Notes under the pieces: model-generated
Database searches by the model: none
What the model was told of the DNA's origin: nothing
What the model saw: the letters and a program-made list of their open reading frames with translations, nothing else
Part shown: positions 9,570 to 17,988 of the stretch, piece by piece
Position numbering within the stretch: position 1 is the stretch's first letter
Layout of the letters: every line of letters begins with the position of its first letter
Made by a program: the position numbers and the translations under genes
NCBI GenBank assembly: GCA_029821455.1
Contig: JALGTI010000001.1
Location: 1-35,372, forward strand
Length of the DNA stretch: 35,372 nucleotides
Direction of reading: 5' to 3'
Source: Candidatus Zipacnadia bacterium
GTDB lineage: Bacteria; Armatimonadota; Zipacnadia; Zipacnadales; Zipacnadaceae

Positions 9570-9673
9570 CCTGACGGTAGGGTAAGCTTCTCCTTCGGCT
9601 AGCTCAGGACGGTGAGCTTGCCGAACCGTCGAACCCGCAGCTTGCCCTAGCCCTGTGCAGGCAGGATGCCTGC
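9570..9673. repeat. Intergenic palindromic repeats (dispersed-repeat-like)
   Basis: 'ccttcggctagctcaggacggtgagcttgccgaaccgtcgaac' (arms gacggt/accgtc) followed by gcaggca-gga-tgcctgc at 9657-9673; related to the 858-879 hairpin. Confidence 0.5.
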
Positions 9674-9674
9674 G

Positions 9675-10826
9675 CTACCGCAACTTGGCTTCCTTCAGGA
9701 GCCGGTTGGCGATAACTAGCCGCTGGATTTCGCTGGTGCCCTCGACTATCTCAAAGAGCTTCGCTTCGCGGAAGTAACGCTCCACTGCGTATTCCTTAGT
9801 ATAGCCGTAGCCGCCGTGGATCTGCACCGCCTCGTTGCAGACCCTTGAGCAGGCCTCGGATGCAAACACCTTGGCCATCGCCGCCTGCTTCTCAAAGTCC
9901 AGGCCCTCGTCCTTGCGCCAGGCGGCCTGGTAAGTAAGCAGACGGGAGCACTCAATATCCGTGGCCATATCGGCGAGCTTGAACTGGATGGCCTGGAACC
10001 CGCTAATGGGCTGGTCGAACTGCACTCGAGTCTGGGCGTATGCCACTGCAGCATCGTAGGCTGCCTGGGCCAGTCCGACAGCTCCGACGGCCATACCGAT
10101 GCGGCCAACGGCCAAGGTCTGCATCGTCACCCGGAAGCCACCCTTCTCCTTGTGCAGGATGTTCGCGGCTGGCACGCGGCAGTCGGTAAAGATTAGTTCG
10201 CGGTTGGACAGACTCTTGAAGGCCATCTTCTGCTCATCCTTGCCGAAGTCGAAGCCGGGCGTGCCCTTCTCCACGATGAAAGCGGTCAGGCCGCGCATCC
10301 CTCGGCTGGGGTCCGCATTGGCGATGATGACGTATAGTTCGGCATCGCCACCGTTGCTGATGAAGAGCTTGGAGCCATTGAGGATGTACTCATCGCCATC
10401 GCGCTCGGCTCGGGTTTGGACGTTGCCGGCGTCAGAGCCAGCGTCAGGCTCCGTCAGTCCAAATGCCCCGATCTTCTCACCAGTGGCCAGTGGGGCGAGG
10501 AACTTCTGCTTCTGCTCGTCGGTGCCAAAGTGCATAATGGGGTATTCGGCCAGCATATGAGCGCCATAGATAGCGCCGGTAGTAGTGCAGGCACCCGACA
10601 GCAGCTCACCGATCACCGCCCACTCCAGGAAGCCCAAGCCCATCCCGCCGTATTCTTCAGGGGCGGGGATGCCCATCAGGTCCAGCTTGCCGAGCTGGCG
10701 CACATTGTCCCAGGGATACTCGCCAGCCTCGTCAACCTCCTGCGCCCGGGGCTTGAGCACGTCGTCGCAGAACTCGCGGACGGCTGCGAATATCTCCTGT
10801 TGCTCTTCGGTAAAGGCGAAATCCAT
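9675..10826 (-). CDS. Acyl-CoA dehydrogenase
   Basis: 'MDFAFTEEQQEIFAAVREF' start; 'GLTEPDAGSD', 'QIHGGYGYTKEYAVERYFREAKLFEIVEGTSEIQRLVIA'. The ORF-track N-terminal 78 aa are non-homologous read-through. Confidence 0.94.
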   Translation of the reverse strand: MDFAFTEEQQEIFAAVREFCDDVLKPRAQEVDEAGEYPWDNVRQLGKLDLMGIPAPEEYGGMGLGFLEWAVIGELLSGACTTTGAIYGAHMLAEYPIMHFGTDEQKQKFLAPLATGEKIGAFGLTEPDAGSDAGNVQTRAERDGDEYILNGSKLFISNGGDAELYVIIANADPSRGMRGLTAFIVEKGTPGFDFGKDEQKMAFKSLSNRELIFTDCRVPAANILHKEKGGFRVTMQTLAVGRIGMAVGAVGLAQAAYDAAVAYAQTRVQFDQPISGFQAIQFKLADMATDIECSRLLTYQAAWRKDEGLDFEKQAAMAKVFASEACSRVCNEAVQIHGGYGYTKEYAVERYFREAKLFEIVEGTSEIQRLVIANRLLKEAKLR

Positions 10827-10875
10827 CGGCGGATACCCTCCCTTGGCCGCATTGCAGAGGTGGAGGCAATGCCAG

Positions 10876-11889
10876 TTAGTCTTCGGCAGTGTAGGGGACC
10901 TTATCCCACCGCACCACAGCCGCCCCCAGCGTGAACCCCGCGCCAAATCCGACCAGCAAGACCAGGTCGCCGGGCGCCATATGCCCCTCGCGGTAGACCT
11001 CATCCAGGGCGATGGGAATGGAGGCGGCAGACGTGTTGCCGTAGCGGTCCACATTGACAACCACGCGCTCGTCCGGGACGCCTAGGCGCTTGGCGGCTGC
11101 ATCGAGAATGCGTTTATTGGCCTGGTGCATTACGACCCAGGCGATATCTTTGGCCTCAACACCAGCCTTTTCCATCGCAGTTTCGCCAACCTCGGGCACC
11201 CCACGTACCGCCAGCTTGTAGAGCTCGTGGCCTTCCATCCGGATGCAGTTTTCGTGCTGCGCCAGCAGTTCGGGAGTCAGTGGCTGGCGGGTGCCCCCCG
11301 CTGGCAGCTTCAGGAGGTCTCCGTGCTGGCCATAGGATTCCAGGACATAGGACAGCACCCCGGTGCCTGGCTCAGCCAGCCCCACAACAGCCGCGCCCGC
11401 GCCATCCCCGAACAGCACACAGGTGGAGCGGTCGGTCCAGTCGGTGATGCGTGTGAGTACTTCGCCGCTGATAACTAGTACGTAATCACAAGCCCCGTTT
11501 GATATCATTCCGTCTGCCAGTCCGATGCCATATATGAAGCCAGTGCAGCCGCTCACGAGATCAAAGGCGCCTGCATTTCTGGCCCCAATGCGATCCTGGA
11601 CAAGGCAGCCGGTGGCTGGAAAGGTCATATCCGGGGTGACGGTGCTGACGATCACCATATCAAGTTGCTCAGGCGAGACACCGGCATCGGCCAGGGCGCG
11701 CTCGGCAGCCGGGACGCACAGATCCGAGCAGGCCTGGTCATCAGTGGCTATCCGGCGCTCTCGAATACCGGTGTGGGTAACTATCCACTCATCGGTGGTA
11801 TCAACAATCCTCTCCAAGTCGGCATTGGAGAGGACCTTATCGGGGACGTATGAGCCCATCCCCCATATCTTCGAGCCTCGTTGCTGCAT
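10876..11889 (-). CDS. fabH: Beta-ketoacyl-ACP synthase III
   Basis: 'WGMGSYVPDKVLSNADLE', 'DLVSGCTGFIYGI' Cys motif, 'HQANKRILDAAAKRLG', 'YGNTSAASIPIALDE'. Confidence 0.96.
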   Translation of the reverse strand: MQQRGSKIWGMGSYVPDKVLSNADLERIVDTTDEWIVTHTGIRERRIATDDQACSDLCVPAAERALADAGVSPEQLDMVIVSTVTPDMTFPATGCLVQDRIGARNAGAFDLVSGCTGFIYGIGLADGMISNGACDYVLVISGEVLTRITDWTDRSTCVLFGDGAGAAVVGLAEPGTGVLSYVLESYGQHGDLLKLPAGGTRQPLTPELLAQHENCIRMEGHELYKLAVRGVPEVGETAMEKAGVEAKDIAWVVMHQANKRILDAAAKRLGVPDERVVVNVDRYGNTSAASIPIALDEVYREGHMAPGDLVLLVGFGAGFTLGAAVVRWDKVPYTAED

Positions 11890-11930
11890 TGATACACTCG
11901 TTTCACAAGGTGTTGGCCCGGGACGGCCTG

Positions 11931-12941
11931 CTACTGTGCCAATTCCCTATCCTGGAGTTGTTCCACGACAGCGGCCAGGTGTTCAATCACGCGGCCCTCG
12001 ACGGCCCGCTGCGCCACCTGGATGGCGCTTTCAATGGCTCTGGCATCAGATCGTCCGTGGCTCACCACACAGATGCCATTCACACCCATCAGCAGGGCCC
12101 CGCCGTAAGTTGAATAATCAAAGAACTCCCCCAAATGCTTGAGCGGGCGCCGCATCAATAGTGCGCCCAGTTTTGCCATAAGGCTGCGCGCGATCTGGCC
12201 CCGCAGCTCGGTCAGCACGAAGTGGGCCATCCCTTCGCCAACCTTGAGGGCCACATTGCCAGCGAAGCCATCAGCCACTACCACATCAATCTCCCCGGAG
12301 AACAGGTCGTCACCCTCGACGTTACCGATGAAATTGACCGGCGCCTTACTCAGCAATCTGTGAGCGGCCAGGATAAGTTCGCTACCCTTGCCCTGCTCTT
12401 CCCCGATGCTCAGGAGGCCGACCTTGGGTTGCTTGACGCCCAGCGCGCGCTCACAATAGATGCTGGCCATGACACCGAACTGGGCGAGATGGATGGGCTT
12501 ACAGTCAGCATTGGCTCCGGCGTCAATCAGCACCCAGGCGCCTCGGTGACCGGGCAGCACTGCGCCGATGGCGGGGCGGTGGATGCCTGTCACCGGTGGC
12601 AAAGATAAGTGAGCGAGGGTCAGGAAGGCACCGCTGTTGCCGGCCGATACCACCGCCGAAGCCTCACGGTCACGAACCATTTGGATGGCGACGGCCAGCG
12701 AGGAATCGCGCTTGGTACGCAGTGCTGCGGTGGGGCTCTCACCCATCTCTATGACCTGGGAGGCCGGCCGGATTGTGACATTGGCAGGCAGACCGCCATG
12801 TTCGGCGACGACAGCGTCCAGGGCGTCCGGTTTGCCGACCAGCGCGATGTGAAGGTCAGTCCGGGCCGTGCAACTCAATGCGCCCTTGACTACCTCGTCA
12901 GGCGCATAGTCCCCTCCCATTGCGTCAACAGCTATCAACAT
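11931..12941 (-). CDS. plsX: Phosphate acyltransferase PlsX
   Basis: 'IAVDAMGGDYAPDEVVKGAL', 'NSGAFLTLA', 'GFAGNVALKVGEG'; between rpmF and fabH. Confidence 0.96.
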   Translation of the reverse strand: MLIAVDAMGGDYAPDEVVKGALSCTARTDLHIALVGKPDALDAVVAEHGGLPANVTIRPASQVIEMGESPTAALRTKRDSSLAVAIQMVRDREASAVVSAGNSGAFLTLAHLSLPPVTGIHRPAIGAVLPGHRGAWVLIDAGANADCKPIHLAQFGVMASIYCERALGVKQPKVGLLSIGEEQGKGSELILAAHRLLSKAPVNFIGNVEGDDLFSGEIDVVVADGFAGNVALKVGEGMAHFVLTELRGQIARSLMAKLGALLMRRPLKHLGEFFDYSTYGGALLMGVNGICVVSHGRSDARAIESAIQVAQRAVEGRVIEHLAAVVEQLQDRELAQ

Positions 12942-12969
12942 AAGCTTAGCTTATATGCGCACCCGCATA
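12940..12969 (-). promoter_or_regulatory. Two abutting palindromes at the rpmF-plsX junction
   Basis: ataagct-t-agcttat (12940-12954) and tatgcg-cacc-cgcata (12954-12969). Confidence 0.35.
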
Positions 12970-12975
12970 GCCCCA

Positions 12976-13182
12976 CTAGGTCCCGTGGTGCTTCTTCTCC
13001 TCTTCGCGCACTGTGTGGTCAACCTTCTCGCCCTGGTAATAACCGCAAGCTTGGCAGGCGTTGTGTGCGCGTGTCATCTTGTGACATTGGGGGCACTCCA
13101 CCAGGGCTGGTAGCGATAACTTCTGATGGGTGCGCCGCTTTCGGGTGCGTGTATTGGAATGTTTGCGTTTGGGTAGAGCCAT
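12976..13182 (-). CDS. rpmF: 50S ribosomal protein L32 (zinc-binding form)
   Basis: 'MALPKRKHSNTRTRKRRTHQKL' and CxxC pairs 'CPQCHKM...CQACGYYQG'. Confidence 0.96.
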   Translation of the reverse strand: MALPKRKHSNTRTRKRRTHQKLSLPALVECPQCHKMTRAHNACQACGYYQGEKVDHTVREEEKKHHGT

Positions 13183-13225
13183 AACCACTAAACTCCTCAG
13201 GGGGCCCCTTGGTGCATTGTCTGAA

Positions 13226-13726
13226 TTACTGGCCTGTTAGCTGCTTGAGGGGCATAAGGCGCGGGTCTATGTCATCTTGTTTGCAGTTGCATTTACCACG
13301 ATTGAGATCCGCACCGCAATGCGGACATAACCCCTTGCAGTCCGGGGCACATAGCACCCGCAACGGTGTATGCAATCCAAGCATCTGGCGCACCAGCTCA
13401 CTGAGGTCCACCGTCGCCTCATCTAGTAAAGGTATCTGGTCGCCAGCCGGCGGCTGGGGACTGTCTATCTGAGCCAGGGCGCACTCTTCGTTGACCTCAA
13501 TATCCAGCGGTACCTCGACCGGCTGCAAGCAGCGGCTGCATTCCATCCGCATGACAGTTTTGAGGTAGCCATGCGCGTTGATGCTACTGCCAGTATTGGT
13601 GAGGGCAATCCGCCCGCACACTGGCCCCACCAGGGGCCATTCAAGCCCCTCGGGCCCCTCATCATCCAGGTCGCAGACGGCCCGTCCCCCAACCTGGTTC
13701 AGTGTGCCGAACAGTTCATACCGCAT
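13226..13726 (-). CDS. yceD: DUF177/YceD family protein
   Basis: 'MECSRCLQPVEVPLDIEVNEE', 'LVRQMLGLHTPLRVLCAPDCKGLCPHCGADLN'; directly upstream of rpmF. Start chosen at MRYELFG. Confidence 0.9.
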   Translation of the reverse strand: MRYELFGTLNQVGGRAVCDLDDEGPEGLEWPLVGPVCGRIALTNTGSSINAHGYLKTVMRMECSRCLQPVEVPLDIEVNEECALAQIDSPQPPAGDQIPLLDEATVDLSELVRQMLGLHTPLRVLCAPDCKGLCPHCGADLNRGKCNCKQDDIDPRLMPLKQLTGQ

Positions 13727-13733
13727 AATGACA

Positions 13734-13774
13734 CCGCGGCCTTCCGGCCGCGGCACCTTAGGCCCTCAAGGTGC
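13734..13774 (-). promoter_or_regulatory. Tandem hairpins immediately upstream of the yceD start
   Basis: ccgcggcc-ttcc-ggccgcgg (13734-13753; loop reads GGAA on minus) and gcacctt-aggccctc-aaggtgc (13753-13774). Confidence 0.55.
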
Positions 13775-13854
13775 GCAGAAGTATACTCAATCAGACGCGC
13801 CCTTGTCAAGCTCACAGGCGTGTCGCCGGCCGGGCGATGGGCCTGGGTTTAAGC

Positions 13855-15741
13855 CTAGCCCGCTGGCCACGGGATGGTCAGCAGCGGCGAGCTCCACGGC
13901 CCAGCCGCGTCAGCCGCTTCCCCGTTGATAGTGCGACTGAGAACCTTATTGGCCCGCATATCCTCCACCAGCTCCATCGCGAGGTCATCGGCCGTGTATT
14001 TGATGGTGTGGACGAGCAGATGCTGATATACCAGGTCGGACTTGGACTTGGGCTTCCACTCCGTCAGCATCGGCGGCTTATCCGTAGCCTCTTCTTCGCG
14101 CAGCCGCTTTTTCTGATACTGGACGGTTTGGACAATGCGGGCGCGAGTGAGCGCCCGCGAGAACTTCTCCAGCGACTCGAAAGCCTCCAGGGGTGCAATG
14201 CGCACCATGAAGCCGGCTCGCATATTGTCCAGCGGCCGCCGCACCAGCGAGGTCTCCTTCCGGGCATAGATGCGCAGGGCGAGCTCAGCCTGGTCCCCCT
14301 CACCGATCCAGCCCAGCGTAGCCGGCTTCGGCCCCTCGCGCACATGCTTTGGCTGGGCGGCTCCACAATGCAGGGGCCGCACACCCAGATAGCAGTCCCG
14401 GGTCTGGACAGCCAGGCTGCTCATCTCCTCAACCCCGACTTCGTAGCCAGGCCACTCTTCACCGAACAGGAGCACCCGCTCAATCTGGTTCCTGGGACCC
14501 AGGATACCTTCCAGCCAGGCTTGCCGCCGGCCCCTGACCCCAAGCAGGTCGAAATCGGCGCTGACGACAGCCACGGAGCCGTGCTGGATGCTGGTGACGT
14601 GTGCGGGGCCGCCATGCAGGTAGAAGTAGCTGGTAGGCCGCCGGCCGCCGGCGCTGTAGGTCACCAGTCCCAGTATCGAATCATCTCCGATTTGGCCTGA
14701 TAACGTGCCCAGGGTGAAGTGGGGGTTGATGAATGTGTCCGTGCGGGTGACGCCGTCAGGCTTCTGGCAAGCGGTCGTGATGGTAGTCGGAAGTGGCGGC
14801 CGGGATACAGAGAACTGCGGGGCAGGAGGCGCGAGCAGGTAAACCGCGAACGGCTCAATGCCCGTCGGTTCCGGCCCGCCCAGGTCATAGTGGATGAGGT
14901 ATCTGGCCACCGAGCTTCCGCTTGCGTAGTCACCAGGGAAGGCGGCAGTCATAGCACCGCCTAGATATGAACCTGAGGCATCCACGCGCTGGACAAAGTC
15001 CAGCCACAGCAACTCATAGGCGCGTTCCAGTCCTGTCCCGCCAGCCCACTGCACCCACCGCACAGCCGCGACCTTCAGTGCATCATAGGTCGGGTTATGG
15101 CCCTCCGGCACACCATTGTGGCGGGCCTCCCGCCCCCAGTTGGAGGTCAGGCCAGCCTCTCGTCTGACTAGCTCCGTGTCATCGAGGGCGCGGCCAATAG
15201 CTGACAGGGCCGCTGCACGCAGCAACCGCGTTGTGCTGTCCTCGTCCTGCGTCCCACGTCGCTGCAGCGCGCCCTTGCATAGCCCGAGAGCCGCCAGCAA
15301 CTTCCCATTTAGCTCCTCACCGAGGACAGCCTCGCCATACGTGATCGTGACGTAGGCCAACAGCGGAGCAACGTAGAGAACCGCGTCAGGCTGATAATCA
15401 GCCTCCGGATTTCCCCGCCAGCGGAAGGTCCCCTGTGTCCCAGAGCCTGGTTCCACATCCTGATTCGCCAACACTGCCTCCAGCACGCCGCGCGCCATTT
15501 CCTGGTCGCCATCATTGCCAGCCAGAGCAGCAGCTACGAATCCGATGCTGCTGTCCACCAGGTTGGGGTCGCCGTATCTATCCTTGATGAGACTCGTGCC
15601 CTCATCCAGATTAGCCCGGCCATAGGCCACCACCACTTCTACCAGAGCGGGCCGGGTTTCTATCAGAGAGTATTGCGCCCATGCTGCAGTGCACATTAGC
15701 AGCAGGACCAAAGCAGATCCAATGCATCGCCCTCTTGCCAT
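13855..15741 (-). CDS. Secreted protein of unknown family, possibly alpha-helical toroid plus beta-rich C-terminal domain
   Basis: Signal peptide 'MARGRCIGSALVLLLMCTAAWAQ' at an internal ATG; helical N-terminal half ('YDALKVAAVRWVQWAGGTGLERAYELLWLDFVQRVDASGSYLGGAMTAAFPGDYASGSS'); no family recognised. Confidence 0.75.
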   Translation of the reverse strand: MARGRCIGSALVLLLMCTAAWAQYSLIETRPALVEVVVAYGRANLDEGTSLIKDRYGDPNLVDSSIGFVAAALAGNDGDQEMARGVLEAVLANQDVEPGSGTQGTFRWRGNPEADYQPDAVLYVAPLLAYVTITYGEAVLGEELNGKLLAALGLCKGALQRRGTQDEDSTTRLLRAAALSAIGRALDDTELVRREAGLTSNWGREARHNGVPEGHNPTYDALKVAAVRWVQWAGGTGLERAYELLWLDFVQRVDASGSYLGGAMTAAFPGDYASGSSVARYLIHYDLGGPEPTGIEPFAVYLLAPPAPQFSVSRPPLPTTITTACQKPDGVTRTDTFINPHFTLGTLSGQIGDDSILGLVTYSAGGRRPTSYFYLHGGPAHVTSIQHGSVAVVSADFDLLGVRGRRQAWLEGILGPRNQIERVLLFGEEWPGYEVGVEEMSSLAVQTRDCYLGVRPLHCGAAQPKHVREGPKPATLGWIGEGDQAELALRIYARKETSLVRRPLDNMRAGFMVRIAPLEAFESLEKFSRALTRARIVQTVQYQKKRLREEEATDKPPMLTEWKPKSKSDLVYQHLLVHTIKYTADDLAMELVEDMRANKVLSRTINGEAADAAGPWSSPLLTIPWPAG

Positions 15742-15829
15742 AAGATACAAGCTCCCCTCAGTTGGCGGTGTCGGCTTGCGGCGCGTTTGGCCTCGGTTGC
15801 TGTGTTGGTTATGTTGTAGGACAGGCAAT

Positions 15830-15857
15830 TCAGCCGCCGGTTGCAACCGGCGGCTGA
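15830..15857. repeat. 28-bp perfect palindrome downstream of rpsI (possible terminator or repeat unit)
   Basis: tcagccgccggttgcaaccggcggctga; no clear U-tract on the minus side. Confidence 0.6.
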
Positions 15858-15910
15858 GTATCGCTCATTGATGTTGGAGCTTGGCTGGCAGCCCCGCCAT
15901 CTGTAATAGC

Positions 15911-16321
15911 CTAGCGCTTGGAGAACTGCTTGCCCCGGCGGGCGCGGCGGAATCCGGCGTGCTTGCGCTCCTTGACCCTGGGGTCCCGGGTCAGGAGGCC
16001 CTCGGGTCCGAGTATGCCACGGTGCTCTTCCTGCATCACTACCAATGCCTTGGCGATTCCGTGGCGCACGGCTCCGGCCTGGCCGGCGATGCCGCCCCCC
16101 TTGGCGTAAGCGGTCACGTCAATTTCGCCAGCCGTCTGGGTCGCCAGGAGTGGCTGGCGCACCATCTCCTCGAGCTTAGTACGGTGGAAGTACTCGGCCG
16201 CCGCTTTGCCGTTGACGGTGATATTGCCTGTGCCCGGCTCTATCCAGACCCGCGCAACAGCGTCTTTGCGCCGACCTGTTCCATAGTATCTTTCCTCAGC
16301 CAATTTACGAAGCCTCCTCAA
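15911..16321 (-). CDS. rpsI: 30S ribosomal protein S9
   Basis: 'YYGTGRRKDAVARVWIEPGTG', C-terminal 'RDPRVKERKHAGFRRARRGKQFSKR'. Confidence 0.97.
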   Translation of the reverse strand: MRRLRKLAEERYYGTGRRKDAVARVWIEPGTGNITVNGKAAAEYFHRTKLEEMVRQPLLATQTAGEIDVTAYAKGGGIAGQAGAVRHGIAKALVVMQEEHRGILGPEGLLTRDPRVKERKHAGFRRARRGKQFSKR

Positions 16322-16326
16322 AGCGC

Positions 16327-16764
16327 CTACAGCGACAGCTCCCGTGGCCGCTGGGCTTGATGGGGATGTTCACTGCCGGTGTAAACCTTCAACTTCTTAA
16401 GCTGCTTGCGTCCCAGAGATGTGTGGGGGAGCATTCCTCGGACCGCGCGGATGATCAGCTCTTCAGGCCTACGCTGCAACAGATGGCCCGCTTGCTCGCT
16501 CTTCAGAGCGCCTGGATAGCCAGAATGGCGATAGTAGATTTTTTGGGTGAGCTTGTTGCCAGTCAGCAAGACCTGCGCCGCATCGGTGACCACGATGAAA
16601 TCTCCGCAGTCAGTGTGCGGGGTGAAGGTTGGCTTGTGCTTGCCGCGCAATACGCTGGCCACACGCGCAGCCAAGCGCCCCAGTGGCTGGCCTGCAGCGC
16701 TAATCACCCACCAATCGTGGGCGGCTTCCTCGGCCTTGACGGAACGTGTCTTCAGATTGTCCAT
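16327..16764 (-). CDS. rplM: 50S ribosomal protein L13
   Basis: 'WWVISAAGQPLGRLAARVASVLRGKHKPTFTPHTDCGDFIVV'. Confidence 0.97.
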   Translation of the reverse strand: MDNLKTRSVKAEEAAHDWWVISAAGQPLGRLAARVASVLRGKHKPTFTPHTDCGDFIVVTDAAQVLLTGNKLTQKIYYRHSGYPGALKSEQAGHLLQRRPEELIIRAVRGMLPHTSLGRKQLKKLKVYTGSEHPHQAQRPRELSL

Positions 16765-16812
16765 CTTCTACTACTCCTCTTAAATGCTGTGCGTCGCCAG
16801 TCCAGTAGTGTT

Positions 16813-17553
16813 TCAGTAGTCAATCCGTAGCAGGCACAGGCCCTGAGGCGGAGCGGTCGGGCCGGCCTGGTCACGGTCTCTGCTGGCAAGGATAGCAGCC
16901 ACATCATATGGTTCCAGGCGTCCGGCGGCCACCTCTACCAGGGTCCCCACCATAATCCGCACCATCATATATAAGAAGCCATCGCCCTCAAAGTGCAGCT
17001 CGATAATGTCGCCCTCCCGCTGGCAGTCCAGCCTGTAGAGCGTGCGCACAGTTTGCTTGACGTTACTGCCGGCTGCGCAGAAGGCCGCGAAATCATGCTC
17101 TCCTATCAGCCACTGTGTCGCTTCCTGCAGCGCCTCTACATCCAGTGGCTCCGGCAGATGCCATGCGTAGCGGGCGATGAAGGGCGAGCCAGCTTCTCGA
17201 TTCAAGATGCGATACGAGTATAGCTTACCGCGAGCGTCGAAGCGCGGATGGAACTGCAGGCTAACCTCTGCCACGTCAAGGATATTCACTGCCAGCGGCA
17301 GATGGTCGTTCGCCGCGCGCTTCAGGTTCGGCAATGGAATGGGCCGGTCGGTCTCGAACGTCACCACCTGGCCCATCGCATGGACGCCTGCATCGGTGCG
17401 ACTGGCAAATGTCAATTTCACGTCGTGGCCAAGCACTACAGCCAGCGCCCTCTGCAGTTCGTCCTGGATGGTGGGGGCATTAGGCTGCGACTGCATGCCA
17501 CCATAGTCGGTGCCATCGTACTGCACAGTCAGCATTGCCCTGCGGGTAGCCAT
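16813..17553 (-). CDS. truA: tRNA pseudouridine synthase A
   Basis: Catalytic 'ASRTDAGVHAMGQV', 'GDGFLYMMVRIMVGTLVEV'; downstream of rplQ. Confidence 0.95.
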   Translation of the reverse strand: MATRRAMLTVQYDGTDYGGMQSQPNAPTIQDELQRALAVVLGHDVKLTFASRTDAGVHAMGQVVTFETDRPIPLPNLKRAANDHLPLAVNILDVAEVSLQFHPRFDARGKLYSYRILNREAGSPFIARYAWHLPEPLDVEALQEATQWLIGEHDFAAFCAAGSNVKQTVRTLYRLDCQREGDIIELHFEGDGFLYMMVRIMVGTLVEVAAGRLEPYDVAAILASRDRDQAGPTAPPQGLCLLRIDY

Positions 17554-17604
17554 CGGCGGTCTCTCCGGCAGGCCCTAAACACAAGGCACCTCACCAAGGT
17601 CTCT

Positions 17605-17958
17605 CTACTCCGCCAGTTCAAGTATCGCCATCTGCGCGGAGTCGCCACGTCTCATTCCTGCCCGAATGATCCTCGTGTACCCGCCGGCCCGATCCGCGTA
17701 GCGGGGCGCGATCTCGTCGAACAGGTGCTTGACCAGGTCGCGGTCAGGGATGTCACGCAACACCCGCCGCCGGGCAGCCAGGTCGCCACGCTTAGCAGTG
17801 GTGATGATCTTCTCAGCTAGACGGCAGGTCTCCCTGGCCTTCTGCAGCGTTGTCTTTATGCGGTTGTGCCGCAGCAAGGCGGCGGTCTGACTTCGCAGCA
17901 ACGCAATGCGCTGGTCAGTGGCACGCCCCAGTTTTCTGTGGTCTTTTCTATGTCGCAT
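17605..17958 (-). CDS. rplQ: 50S ribosomal protein L17
   Basis: 'MRHRKDHRKLGRATDQRIALLRSQ...IKTTLQKARE'. Confidence 0.97.
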   Translation of the reverse strand: MRHRKDHRKLGRATDQRIALLRSQTAALLRHNRIKTTLQKARETCRLAEKIITTAKRGDLAARRRVLRDIPDRDLVKHLFDEIAPRYADRAGGYTRIIRAGMRRGDSAQMAILELAE

Positions 17959-17988
17959 AGCGATCCCTGTTTCCTTGCCAACGCCCTG

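Noticed and set aside
10827-11060. 78-aa N-terminal extension of the acyl-CoA dehydrogenase
   Set aside because: Overlaps fabH out of frame and has no family similarity; MDFAFTEEQQE is the natural start.
13771-14700. 309-aa plus-strand ORF
   Set aside because: Fully antisense to the start of the window's secreted unknown gene; Arg/Gln/Pro/His-rich shadow ORF with no recognisable motifs.
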